In this document: piece by piece, positions 7,381-14,536 of the stretch | How positions within the stretch are numbered: the stretch's first letter is position 1 | Layout: each line of letters begins with the position of its first letter | NCBI GenBank assembly: GCA_902478995.1 | Contig: CABSNF010000054.1 | Coordinates: 1-14,536 of the forward strand | Reading direction: 5' to 3' | DNA length: 14,536 nt | Origin: an uncultured Collinsella sp. | GTDB lineage: Bacteria > Actinomycetota > Coriobacteriia > Coriobacteriales > Coriobacteriaceae | Position numbers and translations under genes: made by a program | The notes under the pieces: model-generated | Told to the model about the DNA's origin: nothing | Databases searched by the model: none | What the model saw: only the letters and a program-made list of their open reading frames with translations

Positions 7381-7598
7381 GTCTCGATCTGTAACGGGTA
7401 GGGCCGATTTCGGACGTTAGATGTTACAGATCGAGACGGTTCCGCTGAGCTAACCATTTCATCTAAATCTGTAACACCAAAGGTGAATTTCAGCTGCTAG
7501 ATGTTACAGACTGAGATAAACCCAAGGGAAGGGGCCGGTATGTCTCAATCTGTAACAGCTGGGGCCGTTTTTACCGAGTAGCTGTTACAGATCGAGAT
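7381..7598. repeat. Tandem array of three 57-bp palindromic units
   Basis: Units lie at 7381-7437, 7461-7517 and 7542-7598, starting 80 and 81 bases apart. Each has 15-base arms around a loop of exactly 27 bases. Left arms are forms of GTCTCGATCTGTAAC and right arms of GTTACAGATCGAGAC. Unit 1 arms pair perfectly; units 2 and 3 have two mismatches each, and in unit 3 both are G/U-compatible in RNA, with the pairing extending 4 more bases (AGCT) into the loop. Loops share GG-rich and TTT positions and end in TAGAT or TAGCT. The spacers (23 and 24 bases) are unrelated. The array fills most of the 455-base convergent gap 7242-7697, between the two facing terminators. There is no ORF. It may be a dispersed palindromic repeat, a transcription barrier or a set of protein-binding sites. 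Confidence 0.85.
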
Positions 7599-7637
7599 TC
7601 TTCGGTCGAGTCGGGTCACAGGGTAGCGTGCGGGCAC

Positions 7638-7669
7638 AAAAAACGGAGCCGTGTTGCCACGACTCCGTT
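7638..7669 (-). terminator. Rho-independent terminator of glgP
   Basis: On the minus strand AACGGAGTCGTG pairs with CACGGCTCCGTT (one mismatch, 4-nt loop; 7642-7653 with 7658-7669) and continues into a run of six T. It lies 28 bases after the glgP stop. Confidence 0.92.
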
Positions 7670-7697
7670 CCTCAAGAGGATGGGTAAGGGGAATGGG

Positions 7698-9965
<2,268 letters not shown>

Positions 9966-10011
9966 GTTTTCTCCTGTGATGGGTTGTTTCATGTCTGCAA
10001 TTCATAAGAAG

Positions 10012-10045
10012 CCCGCGCGAGGGGATTGGGGTGGCCTCGCGCGGG
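10012..10045 (-). terminator. Hairpin between malQ and glgP, terminator or attenuator
   Basis: A perfect 11-bp stem CCCGCGCGAGG/CCTCGCGCGGG (10012-10022 with 10035-10045) has a 12-nt loop. In the minus direction it is followed by CTTCTTAT, a weak T tract. It could partly end malQ transcripts or stabilise their 3' end while letting some transcription reach glgP. Confidence 0.6.
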
Positions 10046-10093
10046 AAAAGCAAGCGCGTCCGCACGGTGGGGAGGGGTTGGGCGCGGTAGCTC

Positions 10094-11599
10094 CTATTGA
10101 GGAAGCTCGATTTCGGCTTCCGACGGGATGCGGAAGTAGGTCTCGGTCCAGTCGGTGAGTTTGTGCTCGAGCTCGCGGGTGATGGCGCCGTCGAGCATGC
10201 GCCAGGTCCAGTTGCCGCCCAGCGTGGCAGGGGTGTTGATACGCGCCTCGTTGCCCAAGTTGAGCAGGTCCTGCATGGTGTAGATGCACGTGTCGCTCAC
10301 GCTGGCGGCGATGGTGCGGTTGAGTGCATCTGCCATGGGTTCGCCGGCCTGCTGATGGGTGTACAGGGCTGCCTGCTCGCGCTGACGCGGGGTGGCCGTT
10401 CCCTCAAACCAACCGCGCGCCGTCTCGTTGTCGTGGGTGCCCACATAGGCGACGGTGTTGGCGATGTAGTTATGCGGCAGGTAGTACGAGTTGGTGCCCT
10501 CAAAGGCAAACTGCAGGATCTTCATGCCGGGGAAGCCCGAGTTGTCGCGCATGTCGATGACGCCGGGGGTGAGGAAGCCCAGGTCCTCGGCGATGATGGG
10601 CAGCGTGCCGAGCTTTTCCTCGAGCGTCTTGAAGAACTTGAGGCCGGGACCCTGCGTCCACGAACCGTAGGACGAATCGGGCGAGGAGAACGGCACCTCC
10701 CAATAGGCCTCGAAGCCGCGGAAGTGATCCAGGCGGATGACGTCGTACATGTCGAGGGCGGCGCGAATGCGGCCCTCCCACCAGGAGAAGCCGTCGGACT
10801 CCATGGCGTCCCAGTCGTAGATGGGGTTGCCCCAGTACTGGCCGGTGGCCGAGAACTGGTCGGGCGGCGTGCCAGCGACGCTCACGGGATTGCCGGCGGC
10901 GTCGATCTTAAAGAGCTCAGGTGTCGCCCACATCTCGACGGAGTCGCGCGAGACATAGATGGGCAGGTCGCCGATGATGAGAATGTCGCGCTCGTTGGCA
11001 TAGGCCTTGAGACGGCTCCACTGGCGATCGAAGAAGTACTGCGTCATCTGGTGGTAGAGCATACGCGCCGGATGGTCGGCGCAGACCTTGGCGGAAGCCT
11101 CGCCGCGGGTGCGGAGCTCCGCGGGCCACTCCCAAAACGCCTTGAGACCGCACTCCTCTTTGACGGTCATGAACTCACAGTAGGGGATGAGCCAGTCCTC
11201 GTTGGCCTGGATAAAGTCATCGAAATCGGCCGGCTTGTCGGCAGCAAAGCGCTCAGCGGCGCGGTCGAGAATCTGACGGCGGCCGCCAAAGATAGCACCG
11301 TAGTTGACATTGCTGGGGTCGGATCCCAGATACACGCCATCGATATCGTGCTGCTCCAGATACCCTGCCTCGATAAGCTCGGCAAAGTCGATAAAGTTGG
11401 GGTTGCCTGCGCGGGCCGAGAACGACTGATAGGGCGAATCGCCATAGCTGGTCGTCGTAAGGGGCAGAATCTGCCAGTAATGTTGTTTGCACGAGGCGAG
11501 AAAATCGACGAAGTCGTAGGCATTCCAGCCAAAGCCGCCGATTCCGTATGGTCCGGGCAGAGATGAGACGGGCATGAGGACGCCGCTTGCACGCTCCAT
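10094..11599 (-). CDS. malQ: 4-alpha-glucanotransferase (amylomaltase, GH77)
   Basis: Cytoplasmic disproportionating enzyme that moves alpha-1,4-glucan segments between maltodextrins and frees glucose. It has 501 residues, the size of the compact bacterial MalQ. The catalytic residues are visible: nucleophile Asp291 in RLDHFRG, acid/base Glu338 in IIAEDLG, and Asp390 in GTHDNET. The N-terminus has SLPGPYGIGGFG and the substrate-binding loop segment DSPYQSFSARAGNPNF. I chose ATG at 11599, with GGTGAG 7 bases upstream; in-frame TTG (11614) and GTG (11611) starts would add 4 or 5 residues. It is probably the first gene of a malQ-glgP unit, with a promoter and operator-like palindrome about 90 bases upstream. 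Confidence 0.95.
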   Translation of the reverse strand: MERASGVLMPVSSLPGPYGIGGFGWNAYDFVDFLASCKQHYWQILPLTTTSYGDSPYQSFSARAGNPNFIDFAELIEAGYLEQHDIDGVYLGSDPSNVNYGAIFGGRRQILDRAAERFAADKPADFDDFIQANEDWLIPYCEFMTVKEECGLKAFWEWPAELRTRGEASAKVCADHPARMLYHQMTQYFFDRQWSRLKAYANERDILIIGDLPIYVSRDSVEMWATPELFKIDAAGNPVSVAGTPPDQFSATGQYWGNPIYDWDAMESDGFSWWEGRIRAALDMYDVIRLDHFRGFEAYWEVPFSSPDSSYGSWTQGPGLKFFKTLEEKLGTLPIIAEDLGFLTPGVIDMRDNSGFPGMKILQFAFEGTNSYYLPHNYIANTVAYVGTHDNETARGWFEGTATPRQREQAALYTHQQAGEPMADALNRTIAASVSDTCIYTMQDLLNLGNEARINTPATLGGNWTWRMLDGAITRELEHKLTDWTETYFRIPSEAEIELPQ

Positions 11600-11684
11600 G
11601 AATGCGCTCACCAACCTTCTTGTTGTGGGGTCGGCCTGCCGATGGGTGTGCAGTCCGCCTCCGATGTTCTGATTTGATACGCCT

Positions 11685-11714
11685 ATTGTAAAACATGTTG
11701 TTTAAACATGTACA
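11685..11714 (-). promoter_or_regulatory. malQ promoter with palindromic operator in the spacer
   Basis: Minus strand TGTACA (11709-11714), an 18-base spacer and TACAAT (11685-11690) make a reasonable promoter. The palindrome TTGTTTAAACAT (plus-strand form, 11698-11709) sits in the spacer and contains, inverted, the same decamer as the PTS and gntR sites. A wider inverted repeat ACATGTT/AACATGT (11693-11699 with 11705-11711) surrounds it. Binding here would compete with RNA polymerase. Confidence 0.6.
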
Positions 11715-11763
11715 GGCAAGATAAAAAAGTTGGTCGATTTTCGGCGAATGGTTACATGCCATG

Positions 11764-11797
11764 AAAAAGCCCCGACCTCACAACGTGAGATCGGGGC
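11764..11797 (-). terminator. Rho-independent terminator of galE
   Basis: On the minus strand GCCCCGA plus CTCAC pair with GTGAG plus TCGGGGC around a 3-nt loop, with one internal mismatch (11769-11781 with 11785-11797). Five T follow. It lies 22 bases after the galE stop and shows that galE and malQ are separate units. Confidence 0.92.
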
Positions 11798-11819
11798 AAG
11801 AGCGGTATGTAGGTTTTTA

Positions 11820-12881
11820 CTACTCGGCGTCGGCGAAGCCGTTGGGGTTGTGGCTCTGCCAGTTCCAGCTATCGCGGCACATGTCCGCGATGTCGTACTG
11901 GGCCTTCCAGCCCATCATGCGCTCGGCCTTGGAGGCATCGCACCAGTTGGCAGCGATGTCGCCGGCGCGGCGCTCGCGGATCACGTAGGGCAGCTCCTTG
12001 CCACAAGCCTTGGAGAAGGCGGCGACGACCTCGAGTACCGAGGTGCCGGTGCCGGTGCCCAGGTTAAAGATCTCGACGCCGGTTTTGCCGTTCATCCAGT
12101 TAAGGGCGGCAACGTGACCAGAGGCCAGATCGCACACGTGGATGTAGTCGCGCACGCCGGTGCCGTCGGGGGTGGGGTAGTCGTTGCCAAAGACCTGAAC
12201 GGCCTCGAGCTTGCCCACGGCGACCTGGGCGACATAGGGCACCAGGTTGTTGGGGATGCCCTTGGGGTCCTCGCCGATCAGACCCGACGGATGGGCGCCG
12301 ATGGGGTTGAAGTAACGGAGCAGCACGACGTCCCACTCGGGGTCGGCGGTGTGGGCGTCCATAAGGATCTGCTCGATCATCCACTTGGTCCAACCATAGG
12401 GGTTGGTCGCGGGCTTCTTAGGATCCTCCTCGGTGACGGGCGGGTTGTCCGGGTCGCCGTAGACGGTCGAGGAGCTCGAGAAGATGATGGACTTGCAGCC
12501 ATGGTTGCGCATGACGTCGATGAGCACTAGGGTGTTCTCGATGTTGTTGTGATAGTACTCGACGGGCTTGCTCACCGACTCGCCGACGGCCTTAAAGCCG
12601 GCAAAGTGGATGACGCGGTCGATCTGATGGGTATCGAAGATCTTGTTCATCGCATCGCGGTCGAGCACGTTGGCCTCGTAGAAGGTGAGGTTCTTGGCGG
12701 CCTCGTCGCCCACGATGGTCTTGACGCGGTCGACGGCGACGGCGCTGGAGTTGGAGAGATCATCGACGATGACGACCTGGTAGCCACCCTCGAGCAGCTG
12801 AACGACGGTGTGCGAGCCGATAAAGCCGGCGCCACCGGTAACGAGGACGCAGGTGTCTTTGGGGTCGAGTGCTTTGGACAT
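11820..12881 (-). CDS. galE: UDP-glucose 4-epimerase
   Basis: NAD-dependent enzyme of the Leloir pathway that interconverts UDP-glucose and UDP-galactose in the cytoplasm. It has 353 residues, close to the usual 330-350. The N-terminal Rossmann motif TGGAGFIGSH is at 15-24. The catalytic serine block SSSSTVYG is at 135-142, and the Tyr162-xxx-Lys166 pair is in YGWTK. Further family blocks are LLRYFNPIGAHPSG, YPTPDGTGVRDYIHV and FNLGTGTGTSVLEV. The ATG follows AGGAG at a 7-base gap. It has its own -10 box and terminator, so it is monocistronic here, and no galK or galT is nearby. It may supply UDP-galactose for surface glycans as well as galactose use. Some members also act on N-acetylated sugars; this cannot be excluded. 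Confidence 0.95.
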   Translation of the reverse strand: MSKALDPKDTCVLVTGGAGFIGSHTVVQLLEGGYQVVIVDDLSNSSAVAVDRVKTIVGDEAAKNLTFYEANVLDRDAMNKIFDTHQIDRVIHFAGFKAVGESVSKPVEYYHNNIENTLVLIDVMRNHGCKSIIFSSSSTVYGDPDNPPVTEEDPKKPATNPYGWTKWMIEQILMDAHTADPEWDVVLLRYFNPIGAHPSGLIGEDPKGIPNNLVPYVAQVAVGKLEAVQVFGNDYPTPDGTGVRDYIHVCDLASGHVAALNWMNGKTGVEIFNLGTGTGTSVLEVVAAFSKACGKELPYVIRERRAGDIAANWCDASKAERMMGWKAQYDIADMCRDSWNWQSHNPNGFADAE

Positions 12882-12918
12882 GTAGTCTCCTATCGAATCA
12901 GGAACACTTCTTCAGGGG

Positions 12919-12924
12919 AGTATA
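12919..12924 (-). promoter_or_regulatory. galE -10 box
   Basis: Minus-strand TATACT lies 37 bases before the galE start. TTGGGC upstream is only 14 bases away, too close for an ideal -35, so the -35 is unclear. The remainder of the 266-base gap up to 13147 holds a 10-base palindrome TGCGTACGCA (13000-13009) and the promoter region of the next gene. Confidence 0.45.
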
Positions 12925-13075
12925 GCGCAGGCAGGGACGCCCAAATCGTGCGCCGTAGGAAAAGCAGAGGATTATGTTAACGTACTCATAAAAGAGCTTG
13001 CGTACGCATAACCTGATCTCTGGCATTTGCTTACGAGCCGCCGACCTTGCAGTTTCCTGCCGTTCGTGGAAATCG

Positions 13076-13126
13076 TTGGGACGCGCCATATGTACGCTAA
13101 TATGTATGAGTTGAGCGACATATAAA
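13076..13126 (+). promoter_or_regulatory. Probable promoter of the secreted cell-wall protein gene
   Basis: TTGGGA (13076-13081), a 16-base spacer and TAATAT (13098-13103) form one possible promoter. TATAAA at 13121-13126 is an alternative -10 without a good -35. The region is AT-rich compared with its surroundings. A 9-base inverted pair CATATGTAC (13087-13095) and GTACATATG (13142-13150) frames it, the second copy covering the start codon. Confidence 0.4.
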
Positions 13127-13147
13127 TAAGCATGTAACGGAGTACAT

Positions 13148-14338
13148 ATGTCACCAAACAGCGATTCCATCCTTTCCCAGGAACTCTCGCGCCGCACTGC
13201 CCTCAAGGCCCTGTTCGGCGCCGCTTCTGCGGCAGTTCTTTTTGGCCTGCCCGCTCGCGCCCATGCGGCGGAGGCTTCCAAAGAAACCACCGATAAACTG
13301 AATGCCGCCCAGGCCCAGCTCGACGAGGTTCAGGCCCAGCTCGACAGCATCGCAAATGAGTATGCGGCGCTGGCCAACAAGAATGCCCAGACCCTCAACG
13401 ACATCGAGAATGTCCAGGGCAAGATTGACGACACGCAGGCCCAGATCGATGAAAAGAAGGCCGACCTCAAGAAGAAGCGCAACGACCTTTCCGATCGCGT
13501 GGCCGCCAGCTACAAGTCCGGCGGCACGAACATCCTGTCGCTGCTGCTGGCCTCTGGCTCGTTTGAGGAACTCGTCGCCAACGCGCATTACGTTGAGAAG
13601 ATCAACAAGAGCGACCGCGACGCCATCGAGGACATTCAGACCATCCAGGAAGAGCTCGATGCGCAAAAGACCGAGCTCGAGTCGCAGAAGGCCGACTTAG
13701 AGAAGCTCAAGGACCAGCAGACTGCCCAGATGCAGGACATGCAGGCCAAGCAGCAAGAAGTCCAGACCGTGCTGAACGGTCTTTCCGACGACGTCAAGGA
13801 GCTCATGGCTCAGCGCGATTCCGAGATCCTCGCTGCTGCCCAGGCTGAGGAGGCCGCTAGGAAGGCTGCCGCTGCCGCGGCTGCCGCGAACAAGAACAAT
13901 TCCTACTCGGGTGGTGGATCGTACGCGCCCGGAACTCCGCAGCAGAATGCCGGCTCGGGCAAGCAGCAGGCTGTCGTCAACGCGTGCTACTCCACGCCTT
14001 CGCCGGGTCAGAACTGGTGCGCGGCGTGGGTCACCAATGTCTTCCGTAACGCCGGCGTTGGCTACTTTGGAGGCAATGCGTGCGACATGTTTAACGCCTG
14101 GTGCTATAGCTCCGACCGCTCGGCGCTGCAGGTGGGCATGATCGTGGCCGATTCCTCGCACAGCGGCACGGGTGCTCCGGGCCTTATCTACGGTCATGTG
14201 GGTATCTACGTTGGCGGCGGCATCGTTATGAGCAACGAGGGCGCCATTACATCGAAGTCGCTCGATTCGTTTATTAGCTTCTATGGCACTGGCTCTGGCG
14301 TGCGTTGGGGCTGGCTCGGCGGTATTGCGCTGTCGTAA
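13148..14338 (+). CDS. Secreted coiled-coil protein with C-terminal CHAP/NlpC-like cysteine peptidase domain
   Basis: Probably a peptidoglycan hydrolase or cell-separation factor acting outside the membrane, 396 residues. Residues 1-40 are a signal with a Tat-like SRRTALK, a hydrophobic run and AHA as likely cleavage site. Residues about 44-240 are a long coiled coil rich in Gln, Lys and Glu, like the N-terminal region of PcsB/CwlO-type hydrolases, where it mediates control by FtsEX. An alanine stretch and a Gly/Ser/Pro linker (about 235-270) follow. The C-terminal domain (about 275-396) has Cys291 in QNWCAAWV, His350 in GHVGIYVGGG and Asn363/Glu364, the order expected of a CHAP or NlpC/P60 catalytic triad. 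The family choice between those two is uncertain. GGAG lies 5 bases before the ATG. It is functionally unrelated to the sugar genes. Confidence 0.85.
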   Translation: MSPNSDSILSQELSRRTALKALFGAASAAVLFGLPARAHAAEASKETTDKLNAAQAQLDEVQAQLDSIANEYAALANKNAQTLNDIENVQGKIDDTQAQIDEKKADLKKKRNDLSDRVAASYKSGGTNILSLLLASGSFEELVANAHYVEKINKSDRDAIEDIQTIQEELDAQKTELESQKADLEKLKDQQTAQMQDMQAKQQEVQTVLNGLSDDVKELMAQRDSEILAAAQAEEAARKAAAAAAAANKNNSYSGGGSYAPGTPQQNAGSGKQQAVVNACYSTPSPGQNWCAAWVTNVFRNAGVGYFGGNACDMFNAWCYSSDRSALQVGMIVADSSHSGTGAPGLIYGHVGIYVGGGIVMSNEGAITSKSLDSFISFYGTGSGVRWGWLGGIALS

Positions 14339-14357
14339 CGGTGGTTTGAAGTAAGTT

Positions 14358-14488
14358 GGTCCGTGGCTGCCCGAAAGGCATTAGGTTGCCTGCTCGGACA
14401 GTCCTGCTCGCACGGAGAGCACTTTAAGTGCTCTCCGGCTCGTGCGGAACTCGCGATCAACCTAATGCCTTTCGGGCAGCCACGGACC
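14358..14488. repeat. 131-bp element with perfect 31-bp inverted arms and nested hairpin
   Basis: The arms 14358-14388 and 14458-14488 are exact reverse complements over 31 bases. The 69-base centre holds a second hairpin: GGAGAGCACTT/AAGTGCTCTCC (14414-14424 with 14426-14436), extended by GCAC/GTGC (14410-14413 with 14442-14445), plus a direct repeat CCTGCTCG (14389-14396, 14403-14410). A further GGTCC at 14494-14498 could pair with GGACC at the end of the right arm. The left arm starts 19 bases after the preceding stop codon. No T run and no ORF are visible. It may be a large terminator-like RNA, a miniature mobile element or a dispersed intergenic repeat. Confidence 0.85.
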
Positions 14489-14536
14489 TCTCGGGTCCAA
14501 TACGTCACACGTCGGACTGGGTTATCTGAATAAATA

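Noticed and set aside
7381..7598. CRISPR array
   Set aside because: Repeats are paired inverted arms with a fixed loop, only three units are present, spacers of 23-24 bases are short, and there are no cas genes.
10097..11566. A 489-codon open frame on the plus strand
   Set aside because: It mirrors malQ, which has all catalytic residues; the plus-strand translation has no recognisable motif and no credible ribosome binding site.
14358..14488. Ordinary rho-independent terminator
   Set aside because: The structure is several times longer than usual and has no T run after the right arm; terminator function is possible but is not what the sequence alone shows.

Overview
The window looks like a chromosomal piece of a GC-rich, Gram-positive gut-type actinobacterium, most likely a coriobacterium such as Collinsella. 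I base this on gene content, codon bias toward G/C, strong purine-rich ribosome binding sites and Tat-like signal peptides. The assignment is from general resemblance only, because no rRNA or marker gene is present.

Layout. Bases 1-1620 (minus) hold an almost complete alpha-glucoside-type PTS EIICB permease that runs off the left edge. Divergent from it is a GntR/UTRA regulator of the HutC/TreR type (1850-2569), closed by a strong terminator. A sugar ABC importer operon follows on the plus strand: Tat/lipoprotein substrate-binding protein (2876-4192), two membrane permeases (4280-5134, 5134-5973) and an MsmK/UgpC-type ATPase (6042-7241). Facing it on the minus strand are glycogen/maltodextrin phosphorylase (7698-9965), 4-alpha-glucanotransferase (10094-11599) and UDP-glucose 4-epimerase (11820-12881). 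Last on the plus strand is a secreted coiled-coil protein with a C-terminal cysteine peptidase-like domain, probably a cell-wall hydrolase (13148-14338).

How the genes fit together. The PTS permease, ABC importer, MalQ and GlgP form a plausible set for importing alpha-glucosides and malto-oligosaccharides and breaking them down to glucose 1-phosphate and glucose. GalE links this to UDP-sugars. A shared palindromic motif related to TTGTTTAAACAA lies in front of the PTS gene, gntR, the ABC operon (twice) and malQ. It has the GT-N-TA-N-AC core known for HutC-type GntR operators, so the local regulator is the natural candidate for controlling the whole set.

Non-coding structure is the least ordinary part. 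Three 57-bp palindromic units, each with 15-bp arms and a loop of exactly 27 bp, recur every 80-81 bp between two convergent terminators (7381-7598). A 131-bp element with perfect 31-bp inverted arms and a second hairpin inside follows the last gene (14358-14488). Two ABC-operon gaps each hold a GC-rich hairpin followed by the same CATATYGAAAGG sequence. No tRNA, rRNA, transposase gene or CRISPR array was found.
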